This document shows, piece after piece, positions 24,957-34,095 of a stretch of 64,000 nt of DNA. The stretch's first letter is position 1. Every line of letters begins with the position of its first letter. The notes under the pieces are model-generated. The model was not told the DNA's origin and did no database searches. It saw nothing but the letters and a program-made list of their open reading frames with translations. The stretch covers positions 124,001 to 188,000 of the forward strand of contig NZ_BAOS01000013.1 in NCBI RefSeq assembly GCF_002443295.1, in the 5' to 3' direction. The translations under genes and the position numbers were made by a program. The stretch is from Candidatus Scalindua japonica (GTDB lineage Bacteria > Planctomycetota > Brocadiia > Brocadiales > Scalinduaceae).

Positions 24957-26758
24957 TGACGAGTAGCGGTGGATGGCCGTTAACCATTATTATGACTCCT
25001 GATAAGAAACCGTTTTTTGCCGCTACATATATTCCAAGGGAGAATCACCACGGACGGATGGGTATGCTAGACTTAATACCCCGTATCAAAGAGATATGGG
25101 AAACACAACATGACGAAATTCTGAAATCTGCAGACCAGATTACGGAAAAACTAAATATGATTGCTCAGAACACTGCCGGAGAAGAGCTTGGCAAATCAAC
25201 GTTACAGAGTGCGTATGAACAGCTCAGTGGACGATACAGTGAACAGTATGGCGGCTTTGGCAATGCGCCAAAATTCCCAAGCCCTCAGAACCTTCTCTTT
25301 TTACTGCGCTATTGGCAGAGTACGAAGGAAGAGAAGGCGTTAAGGATGGTTGTAAAGACTCTTCAATCCATGCAGAACGGCGGTATTTATGATCATATCG
25401 GATTTGGATTCCACAGGTACTCGACAGATTCTCACTGGCTTGTACCTCACTTTGAAAAGATGCTTTACGATCAGGCGATGCTTGCAATGGCATATATAGA
25501 GGCATTTCAGGCTACGGGCATTAAAGAGTTTGAAGTGACGGCAAAGGAGATTTTCACTTACGTCCTGCGTGATATGACAGACCCCAAAGGTGGATTTTAT
25601 TCAGCGGAGGATGCTGACAGTGAGGGAGTAGAGGGAAAGTTTTATGTCTGGACAGAGGATGAAATTCGTCAGGTCCTGAAAGAGGAAGAGGCTGATCTGA
25701 TTATAAATATGTATAGCATTGACAAGACCGGTAATTTCAGAGATGAGGCGTCCGGTGAGAATACCGGAACTAATATTCTTCATCTGGAAAAAACTTTAAC
25801 AGAGGCTGCATTTAAGAATAAGGAATCATTGGATGTACTTCAAATGCGCGTTGAAACAGCCAGACAGAAATTATTTGCTTATCGGAATAAAAGAGTCCAT
25901 CCCCATAAAGATGACAAAATATTGACGGATTGGAACGGCTTAATGATAGCCGCTTTGGCAAAAGGAGCACAGGTTTTTGATGAGCCAAAGTATGCGGAAG
26001 CAGCAAAGCGCGCTGCAGATTTCATTTTTACTGATATGCGCAGGGAAGATGGACGCATTCTGCACCGTTACCGTGAAGGGCATGCGGCTATACTGGCCAA
26101 TGTTGATGATTATTCCTTCCTTATCTGGGGTTTGCTGGAACTCTATGAAACACTCTTTGATGTGCATTACCTTCAGATGGCCCTTGATCTGAACAGTGAA
26201 ATGATAAAGTATTTCTGGGATGAAAAGGATGGCGGTTTTTATTTTACTGCGGATGACGCGGAAGAACTTATAGTCCGGCAGAAGGAAATTTACGACGGCG
26301 CCATACCATCAGGAAATTCGGTGGCCGTCTCAAATCTGTTCAGACTTTCGCGTATCACTGCAGATACCGGTTTAGAAAAGAAAGCAGATAAGATCATGCT
26401 CGCCTTTTCCAAAGATGTGGAAAGTGCACCTTCCGGTTATACACAGATGATGGTTGGACTTGGTTTTGGAATAGGCCCTTCTTATGAAATCGTCATAGTT
26501 GGTGACCCTGAGGCGGAGGACACAAGAAACATGTTAAATTCACTCAGGAAACACTTTATTCCCAACAAGGTGGTACTCTTGAAGCCTGATGACCAGGAAA
26601 CTCCGGATATTACCCGTATAGCAGAATATACAGAGTACCACTCAAGTATTGAGGGTAAAGCAACCGCGTACATCTGTCTTGATTTTGCATGTAAGATGCC
26701 TGTGACAGATACGGAGGAGATGTTGAAACTACTAAATGTGACCGGGAGAACGAAATGA
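24953..26758 (+). CDS. YyaL-like protein, C-terminal (alpha/alpha-barrel) part
   Basis: 601 residues continuing the DUF255 protein: [23 protein letters not shown], then a six-hairpin-like barrel ([79 protein letters not shown]). The ORF starts with ATG 24953 overlapping the previous stop (ATGATGA). The two halves could therefore still be made by coupled reinitiation, but family members are single chains of about 680-700 residues. Its own stop overlaps the next gene by ATGA. Confidence 0.8.
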   Translation: MMTSSGGWPLTIIMTPDKKPFFAATYIPRENHHGRMGMLDLIPRIKEIWETQHDEILKSADQITEKLNMIAQNTAGEELGKSTLQSAYEQLSGRYSEQYGGFGNAPKFPSPQNLLFLLRYWQSTKEEKALRMVVKTLQSMQNGGIYDHIGFGFHRYSTDSHWLVPHFEKMLYDQAMLAMAYIEAFQATGIKEFEVTAKEIFTYVLRDMTDPKGGFYSAEDADSEGVEGKFYVWTEDEIRQVLKEEEADLIINMYSIDKTGNFRDEASGENTGTNILHLEKTLTEAAFKNKESLDVLQMRVETARQKLFAYRNKRVHPHKDDKILTDWNGLMIAALAKGAQVFDEPKYAEAAKRAADFIFTDMRREDGRILHRYREGHAAILANVDDYSFLIWGLLELYETLFDVHYLQMALDLNSEMIKYFWDEKDGGFYFTADDAEELIVRQKEIYDGAIPSGNSVAVSNLFRLSRITADTGLEKKADKIMLAFSKDVESAPSGYTQMMVGLGFGIGPSYEIVIVGDPEAEDTRNMLNSLRKHFIPNKVVLLKPDDQETPDITRIAEYTEYHSSIEGKATAYICLDFACKMPVTDTEEMLKLLNVTGRTK

Positions 26759-27642
26759 AGATTGAAGGAGTTTTCCCACCCGTCACGACTCCTTTCGATG
26801 ATAATGGCTGCGTAGCGCATAACCAGCTTGAAGAGAACATTAACCGATGGAACGATACTGACGTTGCCGGATATCTGATATTGGGTTCTAACAGTGAATC
26901 TGTTTTCTTAACCGAAGAGGAGAAGCTTGAAGTAGTCAAAACTGCAAGAAAATCAATTCCGCCATCAAAGATAATGCTGGCAGGTACCGGTCTCGAATCT
27001 ACCGAAAATACAATTGAGTTTACTAAAAAAGCTGCTGATTGTGGAGCTGATGTAGCGGTAATTATCACACCACACTTTTTCAAAAGTAATATGTCGCATG
27101 ACGCATTCATGAAGCATTACCTTATGATTGCAGATATCTCTCACATTCCGGTTTTACTCTATAATGTACCTGCATTTACCAGTCTTAATATGGGAGCCAG
27201 GACTGCATCTGCACTTTCATCACATGAAAACATAATCGGGATTAAGGATAGTTCGGGAAATGTTGAACAACTTTCTGAGATTATCAGTTTGACCGCAGAG
27301 GAAGAGTTTTGTGTCCTTACCGGCAGCAGCATTGCTCTTTATCCATCCCTATGCATTGGCGCTTCAGGTGGTATCATGGCAATTGCCTGTGCAATACCAG
27401 AAAAATGTTCCGGAATAATCAGATTATATAAAGAAGGTAATCATACGGAAGCAAAGGAGTTGCAATTACGGCTGATTGGGCCGTCTATTGCCGTAACCTC
27501 CTTGTATGGCGTTCCGGGGTTAAAGGCGGCCATGGATCTATTCGGATACCACGGTGGACTTCCCAGGTTACCGCTTCTGCCTGTTACAGAGAGAGAAATC
27601 AATACGATAAAAGATACTTTTATGAATGCCGGTTTTCTATGA
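26755..27642 (+). CDS. DapA-family class I aldolase (4-hydroxy-2-oxoglutarate aldolase-like)
   Basis: 295 residues, a TIM-barrel of the dihydrodipicolinate synthase/N-acetylneuraminate lyase superfamily. The Schiff-base lysine is in GIKDSSGN and the catalytic Tyr in LLYNVPAFT. The substrate loop reads GSNSES, closer to the GSNGE of 4-hydroxy-2-oxoglutarate aldolases than to the GTTGE of DapA, so a 2-oxo-acid aldolase is more likely than lysine biosynthesis. It is translationally coupled on both sides (ATGA overlaps) with the YyaL-like gene and ribD. Confidence 0.75.
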   Translation: MKIEGVFPPVTTPFDDNGCVAHNQLEENINRWNDTDVAGYLILGSNSESVFLTEEEKLEVVKTARKSIPPSKIMLAGTGLESTENTIEFTKKAADCGADVAVIITPHFFKSNMSHDAFMKHYLMIADISHIPVLLYNVPAFTSLNMGARTASALSSHENIIGIKDSSGNVEQLSEIISLTAEEEFCVLTGSSIALYPSLCIGASGGIMAIACAIPEKCSGIIRLYKEGNHTEAKELQLRLIGPSIAVTSLYGVPGLKAAMDLFGYHGGLPRLPLLPVTEREINTIKDTFMNAGFL

Positions 27643-28739
27643 AGAAAGATACTTTCGATGATAATTATTATATGAGAATGGCTATCCGTCTTGCCAGGAA
27701 GGGTATTGGCAAGACCAGTCCAAATCCGATGGTTGGTGCTGTAATTGTTGCTAAAGGAGAGGTCATTGGACAAGGCTACCACAAACGATGCGGTGATCAC
27801 CATGCCGAAATTAATGCCATAAACAGTGCGAAACAAAATATCAATGGTTCAACCTTCTACATTACATTAGAACCTTGCAGCCACTATGGGAGAACACCGC
27901 CCTGTGTAGACGCGTTAATAAAAGAGACTCCCGGAAGAGTAGTAGTCGGCTCTCTCGACCCAAACCCCGAAGTAAATGGCAAGGGTATTAAAATCCTGAG
28001 ATCAAAAGGTATAAAGGTTGACGTTGGGATACTAGAACATGAATGCATGAGGTTAAATAAATATTACTTTAAATTTGTTAAAACAGGGATGCCTTACATA
28101 ACTGTTAAGTATGCCCAGACGCTGGATGGAAGAATCGCTACCAGGGGTGGAGATTCACAATGGATAAGTTCTGAAGCATCACGCAAGTATGTCCATCGCC
28201 TACGTAGCATTAATGGGGGCATTATGGTTGGCGCAGGCACCGTTACTGCCGATAATCCACAATTAACAGTAAGACATGTGAAAGGGAAGAACCCCTTTCG
28301 TATAATAGTTGACAGCAGACTTCGAATACCCATAAAATCATCTGTACTGACAGATGCCAATTCTCATCTGACTATTATTGCCACAACTTCCAGTGCTCCT
28401 GCCGTGAAAATAGCTGCAGTTGAAAAACTGGGAGTTGAAGTATGGGTAGTGAAAAAAGAGAGAAACGGCAGAGTCAGCCTCAGAGATCTCTTGAGAAAAC
28501 TCGGCAAAAGAGAGATTATGTCAGTACTGGTAGAGGGAGGATCTGAAATAGTTACCTCACTACTCAAAGCAGGTCTTGTTGATAAGATGATAATACCAAT
28601 AGCTCCCAAGATTGTAGGAAAGGGACTGGAATCCATAGGAGATCTTAATATAAATAAGATAAACAACTCCATCAAGTTTTCATCGTTTAAGACAATGAAA
28701 AAAGGTGATGACATTGTCTTTGAGGGAACGATAAAATAA
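27639..28739 (+). CDS. ribD: Bifunctional riboflavin deaminase/reductase RibD
   Basis: 366 residues. The N-terminal CMP/dCMP-deaminase domain carries the zinc ligands HAE (HHAEINAIN) and PCSHYGRTPPC, and GKTSPNPMVGAVIV. The C-terminal reductase domain has AQTLDGRIAT, WISSEASRKYVHRLR and VLVEGGSEI. It converts 2,5-diamino-6-ribosylamino-4(3H)-pyrimidinone 5'-phosphate to 5-amino-6-(5-phosphoribitylamino)uracil in flavin synthesis. It is the last gene of a coupled operon; other rib genes are not nearby. Confidence 0.95.
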   Translation: MKKDTFDDNYYMRMAIRLARKGIGKTSPNPMVGAVIVAKGEVIGQGYHKRCGDHHAEINAINSAKQNINGSTFYITLEPCSHYGRTPPCVDALIKETPGRVVVGSLDPNPEVNGKGIKILRSKGIKVDVGILEHECMRLNKYYFKFVKTGMPYITVKYAQTLDGRIATRGGDSQWISSEASRKYVHRLRSINGGIMVGAGTVTADNPQLTVRHVKGKNPFRIIVDSRLRIPIKSSVLTDANSHLTIIATTSSAPAVKIAAVEKLGVEVWVVKKERNGRVSLRDLLRKLGKREIMSVLVEGGSEIVTSLLKAGLVDKMIIPIAPKIVGKGLESIGDLNINKINNSIKFSSFKTMKKGDDIVFEGTIK

Positions 28740-28916
28740 TTTACGATTTACTATTCTTAGTCTGTCTGTTCTACCGCCGAACAGAGAAGTTTTTATGAAA
28801 AAGCTCAAAGTTCCTAAAGTGAGAAAAAAATCCACAACTTTAGCTCACTTCAAACTTTAGGCACTTTAGTTCACTTAGTAATATTTCTAGATAAGAAAAT
28901 TAAGGAGGTATTAAAA

Positions 28917-29390
28917 ATGAGAAAGAGTGCTATCGTTTTTATAATTCTATTTCTTTTTCCTTTCTGTTTATTTGCTGATGATGCAGGCCTTTCGCGATTT
29001 TATCAGGAGTATTCAGAAGTCAGCCATGCATTAATGAGTGACCAGGGGTGTGTAAATGAGTTGACGGAACTTCATTCACTTGATGTAGATGCTGCTGACA
29101 AAATCGCAGATTTCTGGCTGTATAAATCAAGAAGAGAGTGTCACGACTTTGTAGAAAAAATTAAGGCAGGTATCGATTTCAGAGATTTATATAAAGAGAT
29201 TGATTTTTATATAGATAAAAAAACTACTCCAGTCTCCGGTGGAAAATATGAAGAAGTTGAGAAAAAAGCACAAAAAGAGGCGGAACAATGCCGTTATTGT
29301 ATCTACTATGAAAATTGGGACGCGATTAATAAAATGATTTCAGACAAACTTAAGGTGGTAAAAGAAGGAAATAAGAAGAAAGAAAAATAA
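28917..29390 (+). CDS. Secreted hypothetical protein
   Basis: 157 residues with a strong ribosome binding site (AAGGAGG, 10 nt upstream) and a clear signal peptide (IVFIILFLFPFCLFA|DD). The mature part is helical and lysine-rich, with a CRYC pair near residue 129 and single cysteines at about 46 and 77. I do not recognise the family. Confidence 0.65.
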   Translation: MRKSAIVFIILFLFPFCLFADDAGLSRFYQEYSEVSHALMSDQGCVNELTELHSLDVDAADKIADFWLYKSRRECHDFVEKIKAGIDFRDLYKEIDFYIDKKTTPVSGGKYEEVEKKAQKEAEQCRYCIYYENWDAINKMISDKLKVVKEGNKKKEK

Positions 29391-29408
29391 AAAAACTATG
29401 AGTAACGG

Positions 29409-29509
29409 CCCTGTTGATTTAGTAGGTTTTCATTAAATGACCGGTTTCCCATTCCTGTCATTGAATGACCCACAACAATAATTTTACAAGCCGGTTTAAA
29501 TCAACAGGG
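29409..29509. repeat. MITE-like 101-bp element with perfect 13-bp inverted ends
   Basis: The arms CCCTGTTGATTTA and TAAATCAACAGGG are exact inverted repeats, and ACCGG/CCGGT pair again inside them. The interior also has a direct repeat, CATT(A/G)AATGACC. No coding capacity. The shape suits a miniature inverted-repeat element or a long hairpin between the secreted protein and the PilZ gene. Confidence 0.55.
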
Positions 29510-29698
29510 TGAGTATTTGAACTTGACAAATAACGACAAGAGTATAGAATGAATTTTGTTTACAAAGACAAACATGATGGCCTATAAGAGTAAACATATA
29601 AAAGAGGTTTTTGCTCTATAACAAATCTGCGAAATCTGTGGTTTCTTTGCATTTTCAATGATTAGTTTTGATGCAGTTAAACTGAGGAGAAAGATGAC

Positions 29699-30055
29699 AT
29701 GCTGTCAAAAGTAATATACCCTAACAGGAGACGAAGGCAGAGAATTAATGGAGAATTTGAAGTATCTTTTCCAGATCAAATAAAAGGCAGAACAAAAAAT
29801 GTAAGCGCCCATGGCGCTTCCTTTGAAGTAATAACTGATAATCCGGATACATTTTCTCCGGGAGCAGTAATCACTCTTGAAATAGCAACACCTAACACAA
29901 CACTTGATTCTAAGATGAGAAAACTCCGTCTTAGCGGAAAAGGAGTAATTATCAGTAGAGAGGTAATCGAGAAAACCACGGGTTGTCGCGTTAAATTAAA
30001 CATAGCTGTCCAGTTCAAGGAGAAGCTCAATTTCTGGGTACCTTCCAATAATTAG
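29699..30055 (+). CDS. PilZ-domain protein (cyclic di-GMP receptor)
   Basis: 118 residues forming a single PilZ domain. The c-di-GMP-binding motifs are present: an Arg cluster (NRRRRQRINGEFEV, the RxxxR motif) and NVSAHGASFEV (the D/NxSxxG motif). A stand-alone PilZ adaptor senses cyclic di-GMP and acts on a partner protein, typically in motility or exopolysaccharide control. The start ATG 29699 has GAGGAGA upstream. No target gene is adjacent. Confidence 0.85.
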   Translation: MLSKVIYPNRRRRQRINGEFEVSFPDQIKGRTKNVSAHGASFEVITDNPDTFSPGAVITLEIATPNTTLDSKMRKLRLSGKGVIISREVIEKTTGCRVKLNIAVQFKEKLNFWVPSNN

Positions 30056-30278
30056 TTTCTTAGAAAATTATTTTTACCAAAATCAGTAAAAAAAAATTCT
30101 CATCAGTAAACCTGTGAATTTTAGTAAGATAAATATATCTCTTCGAACAGATTCTTCCCCGGCTGACTACGTCTTTCGGTCAAGAGTCGTTTCTCCTGGA
30201 GAATAATATATTGGTGAGCAAAATTTGCACGAAGGATACTTAAATTTAAGGATAGTATTATAGCTTTTAATTTGCCAA

Positions 30279-30680
30279 ATGATTAAATGGGACGACAAAT
30301 ATAGTGTGGGTCTATCATGTATTGATGAAGAACACAAGAAATTCATTGATATTATTAATAAAGTTATCCATGCTAAACAACGTATTGACAACTCAAAGGA
30401 GCTAACTTCGATATTAAACGAAATGAATAGTTATGTTCTTACCCATTTTGCAAATGAAGAGGCTAACATGATAAAGTCCAATTATCCGGATTATGAAAAT
30501 CACAAAAAAGAACATCAGGGATTTTATATGCAGCTAATGGCATTGCACGACAGTGTGTCAAAAAGCGGTCCTCAACTTGCGTGTGAAATACTGGAACATT
30601 TGAAAAACTGGTTAGTTAACCACATAGAAGGTACAGACAGAAAATACATCAAATGTTTTAAGGAACATGGCCTCAAATAA
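30279..30680 (+). CDS. Bacteriohemerythrin
   Basis: 133 residues, a single hemerythrin domain. All expected di-iron ligands are visible: His19 (DEEH), His56 and Glu60 (HFANE), His75 and His79 (ENHKKEH), His115 and Asp120 (HIEGTD). It reversibly binds O2 and probably serves oxygen sensing, storage or delivery in the cytoplasm, plausible for a microaerophilic or anaerobic cell. It is monocistronic. Confidence 0.9.
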   Translation: MIKWDDKYSVGLSCIDEEHKKFIDIINKVIHAKQRIDNSKELTSILNEMNSYVLTHFANEEANMIKSNYPDYENHKKEHQGFYMQLMALHDSVSKSGPQLACEILEHLKNWLVNHIEGTDRKYIKCFKEHGLK

Positions 30681-30956
30681 TTGTTAAAATAGTATGCTTT
30701 CATTCTTTTACAATAGAAAAGATATAGCGGGAACAGCCATTAAACCTCTACTTGTCAGCCAATTTAATGGAAGATTTGAGACATATGAAAAGTTGTTATC
30801 TTCCTGACGTAAGCCTACATACAATTGGCCTCCGATTGCGGTGGGAAAAGATAATATGGTTTGTATTCAGAGGGAGAGAGGCTTGTAGCATGATTCGTTT
30901 AGTAAATTTTCAAAAGAATGATAGCTGGTGTTTACTGTACAGATGAATTAAAGTAA

Positions 30957-32231
30957 TTATTCAGTGCCGGTTTTTTTCTTCAAATCGGACATAAAGTCTG
31001 GTTCGGTTATGTATCCCAGTTCCTCAGCTCGTGTCGCGTGTTTTATCGCCAAAGCAAACTGTTCGGTTTTATAATAAGACTCGGCCAACCGATATTGTGT
31101 TTCCGGGTCCATAGGGTTTATCAACATAGCGTTGTTGTACGCGGTTATTGCCTCTTTATATTGGAGATTCAAGGCGTATGCTTCGCCAAGGTGGAAGTAG
31201 AGGAATGCATCATCCGGATTAGCACTTGCGGCTTGTTTGCATAAGGTGATTGCATCATCTATTAAATCCATATCTAAATATAGCGTACTCAGATTCAGGT
31301 ATGCATCTACATATTCAGGATTGTTATCTATTGCTTTTTTATACATCGTTATGGCCTCATCAAACATTCCCTTATCCGCATAGGCATTGCCAAGGTTATA
31401 TTGAGCTTCCGGCTCCTCAGGGTCAATTGTGAGCACCTTTTTAAATGCATCAATTGCCTTTTCAATCATACCTTCATCATAAAACGATGCGCCTTTTCTC
31501 AATAGTTTTTCAATTGAAGCTTCCTGTGCGATCTTTTCTGACTCTGTCAGGTCTGGTGCTTTATCGATTTTGTCCTTACCTTCAAACATATCTATTTTTG
31601 GAGACGAGTCTTCTGGTTTGCCTGCAGATCTTTTTTGTTGATGGACCTGTCCAAGTTTATTAAAAATATCGTTACGGGGCTTAATATCGATGGCGTTCTG
31701 GTATTCGACAATAGCTTCATCAAGTCTGCCTTCTTTAAAATATTTGTCACCGAGAGCAATAACCTTTTCAATATTCTCCGATTTAGGGTTTTCCGGGATT
31801 TCTATATATTCACCTTCCTGCTTCAATAATTTATCAAAAAGCGCAAATTCTTTTTCTGCAAGTTCACTGTCTCCCTCTTCTCGATAAGCAAAACCCAGAT
31901 TATAATGCGCATTGGCATTATCAGGATTGATGTCCAGCGCTTTATTACAGGCGGTAATTGCGGCTTTGTGTGTACCCTTCCAGTTATATGCATTTGCGAG
32001 AGCCACGTAAATGTCAACCTTCAGTTGAAGTTGATCTTCTTTGAGTAGTGGTATGGCCTTTTTTAGTTCAACTATTGCATCGGGAATGAGTTTTCTGGTA
32101 AGAAATGCATCACCTCTTTTAAAATGTTCTTCAGCTGTTTTTAAATGCTCTTTATCTGTTTGCGCTAAACATGAATAGGAAAACAAAAAACTCACTACTA
32201 TAAGAAGTATTACTTTTTTCATTATATTCAT
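30957..32231 (-). CDS. Exported TPR-repeat protein
   Basis: 424 residues: a Sec signal peptide (VILLIVVSFLFSYSCLA) then about eight TPR units (AIVELKKAIPLL, ALDINPDNANAHYNLGFAY, AIVEYQNAIDIKP, NPEYVDAYLNLSTLY, NPMDPETQYRLAESY). It is probably a periplasmic scaffold. Its start ATG overlaps the stop of the upstream NnrS-like gene by 4 nt, so both are in one transcript and the protein may assist that membrane protein. Confidence 0.85.
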   Translation of the reverse strand: MNIMKKVILLIVVSFLFSYSCLAQTDKEHLKTAEEHFKRGDAFLTRKLIPDAIVELKKAIPLLKEDQLQLKVDIYVALANAYNWKGTHKAAITACNKALDINPDNANAHYNLGFAYREEGDSELAEKEFALFDKLLKQEGEYIEIPENPKSENIEKVIALGDKYFKEGRLDEAIVEYQNAIDIKPRNDIFNKLGQVHQQKRSAGKPEDSSPKIDMFEGKDKIDKAPDLTESEKIAQEASIEKLLRKGASFYDEGMIEKAIDAFKKVLTIDPEEPEAQYNLGNAYADKGMFDEAITMYKKAIDNNPEYVDAYLNLSTLYLDMDLIDDAITLCKQAASANPDDAFLYFHLGEAYALNLQYKEAITAYNNAMLINPMDPETQYRLAESYYKTEQFALAIKHATRAEELGYITEPDFMSDLKKKTGTE

Positions 32232-33274
32232 TTATTAATTCTTTCATTTAAAGCTTTTAGCAGGGTATCTATGTTGACAGGATGTATTTTTGTCGCCTGT
32301 TTGATTGTAAACATTTTTGCCACTGTCTTCCGTGCAGCAGGACTTGCAAGTTGTTTGAACCCAAATTCCAGGAACACTTCCAGTATCTCCGGATAATGAT
32401 CGATTGCCTGAGCGATATTTGTATCTCCTGTTATTTCAGTTAACCTTTCCTCTGGTTCGTCAACATCCTCATCCTCCGCATTCATTGTCTTCCATACGTT
32501 GTAACCGAAGATGCCGATCGCTGTCAATTCTATCCAGCCTGAAAATCCTATGAGAGAGTAGTAAAAATTTTCCGAGTGTGAAAGCCCGATCATTATCTGA
32601 GTATAAACACGGAGGAAACACCCGATGTTTAATAGATAAAACGAAAAATTTGCAAGCTTTATGCTGTGCATTCCCACACCCTTAAAAGTGGGGACCATCT
32701 TTGAGGCGTATCCTATTATCATCAACGTTATAAACCCGACTGTCAGAGCGTGATTGGCCGCACCATGGAACAGATATTGGGCTTCTGAAAATGGCGCAAA
32801 GAGCGGTTTTGCCCCAAGAATAAGCACACCAATAATTAACCAGACATAAGCGGTCCTGATAGTTTTAGAATAGCTTCTATCCATTACAACATCATCGAGT
32901 TCCCGTGTGGATTTCTCAAATATCCTTATACCATAAACGAAGAGTAAAATACTGAATGCAACCAGATAAATGGTAACATTCGAAATTTTTATCAAAAACG
33001 GGAATTTATAACTTAATGAATGAGCTAAAAAATATAAAGGTATAGTAATATTTATGATCCAGAATGTTGTGTTTATAGCACCGGTCCTGGCAGTACCTAC
33101 ATCAAGGAAGGCGTATACAGTTCTTATATTTACGGCAAATATGAACATGAAAACAAATCCCATGAGAAATACATGAACAAACGGACTGTAAAATGTCTGT
33201 GGGATATCGTTTGTACCTGCTATAAGCATATATCCGTCCATAAACAAGTTCATTACACTACAGAGCAGAACCAT
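32228..33274 (-). CDS. NnrS-like membrane protein, C-terminal part with DUF1858 tail
   Basis: 348 residues with about seven transmembrane helices (FLMGFVFMFIFAVNIRTVY, HGAANHALTVGFITLMIIGYASKMVP and others), as in NnrS, a heme- and copper-containing protein linked to nitric-oxide stress. A soluble C-terminal DUF1858-like domain follows (TNIAQAIDHYPEILEVFLEFGF). The natural reading joins it to the upstream frame: FCSVV then MNLFMDGYML. Two extra bases (or one missing) around 33251-33262 separate them. The annotated start overlaps the upstream ORF by 22 bp and has no good ribosome binding site, so a split or frameshifted gene is likely. Confidence 0.75.
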   Translation of the reverse strand: MVLLCSVMNLFMDGYMLIAGTNDIPQTFYSPFVHVFLMGFVFMFIFAVNIRTVYAFLDVGTARTGAINTTFWIINITIPLYFLAHSLSYKFPFLIKISNVTIYLVAFSILLFVYGIRIFEKSTRELDDVVMDRSYSKTIRTAYVWLIIGVLILGAKPLFAPFSEAQYLFHGAANHALTVGFITLMIIGYASKMVPTFKGVGMHSIKLANFSFYLLNIGCFLRVYTQIMIGLSHSENFYYSLIGFSGWIELTAIGIFGYNVWKTMNAEDEDVDEPEERLTEITGDTNIAQAIDHYPEILEVFLEFGFKQLASPAARKTVAKMFTIKQATKIHPVNIDTLLKALNERINK

Positions 33275-33963
33275 AATACTCCTGCCATGATAAATTTATC
33301 GTATGCCTCCCTCTTTTCTTTACTGGCCAGGACAGTACTGAAAATAATGAATGCAAATATTGCAACTGCCAGGAACTCCAGCAGGCCTGATATTGGCAGA
33401 AGGAAACTGATAAATTTATTGGCGTACGGCTGAACCAGTATTCTTAAAACAGTCCCTGAGACCATTAGCCCAAAGCATACGGTTGTCAGTTCACGGTATT
33501 TGAGCTCAACGTTTTTAACTCGGGGGACAATGTAATACGCAAAACCTATTATACAAAGGCCCACCCATCCAAACAATTGAGCATGGCCATGCGTCTGTAC
33601 CAGAGAATGAACTGCAGAATGAAAGTTATGCTTTGAACCCATATAGGTTAACATAATTGCGCCAACTGCCACCCCTATGGTCAACGCCATTAAAATAGCT
33701 GTTTTGAAGAATTTCGCGTAAACTTTGTCTTCTACTAACGCTACCTTTTCAGTGTCTTCGTCTACACCTTTTTCTATGGCAGCTTTTAATTCCTCAACAA
33801 TTTCGTCGTAAACGACTTCATGTGCTTTCGCAAAAAATGCCAGTGGTTCATTTGGTCCTCTTACACCTCCTGCAACGACAAGATTGTATTTTCTGAAGAC
33901 CGCCATAGTTTGTGGATATTTCTTGACCAGATCTTTGATTATTGTATTTCTATTAATTTCCAT
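33253..33963 (-). CDS. NnrS-like membrane protein, N-terminal part with DUF1858 domain
   Basis: 236 residues. Residues 1-65 form a DUF1858-type domain (NTIIKDLVKKYPQTMAVFRKYNL). About five transmembrane helices follow, including the His-rich stretch HNFHSAVHSLVQTHGHAQLFGWVG, likely metal or heme ligands, as in NnrS and heme-copper oxidase relatives. It ends prematurely at FCSVV. With 32228-33274 it would make one protein of about 580 residues carrying a DUF1858 domain at each end. Nitric oxide is central to anammox metabolism, which makes an NnrS homologue relevant here. Confidence 0.75.
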   Translation of the reverse strand: MEINRNTIIKDLVKKYPQTMAVFRKYNLVVAGGVRGPNEPLAFFAKAHEVVYDEIVEELKAAIEKGVDEDTEKVALVEDKVYAKFFKTAILMALTIGVAVGAIMLTYMGSKHNFHSAVHSLVQTHGHAQLFGWVGLCIIGFAYYIVPRVKNVELKYRELTTVCFGLMVSGTVLRILVQPYANKFISFLLPISGLLEFLAVAIFAFIIFSTVLASKEKREAYDKFIMAGVLWFCSVV

Positions 33964-34095
33964 AACATGTTAGTATGTGAAGCTATCTTATTAAATAAAA
34001 GTAAAATTTTATTTGCTGTAAAAACTGTTATATGTTAACCGATTTATTGTGTTTTATAAATTGTTTTTTATATCAATTTTTTCAGTCGTGAAAAA

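Noticed and set aside
30752-30946. 64-residue ORF on the plus strand
   Set aside because: No ribosome binding site, no recognisable domain and an odd composition. It lies in the gap after the hemerythrin gene and is most likely chance.
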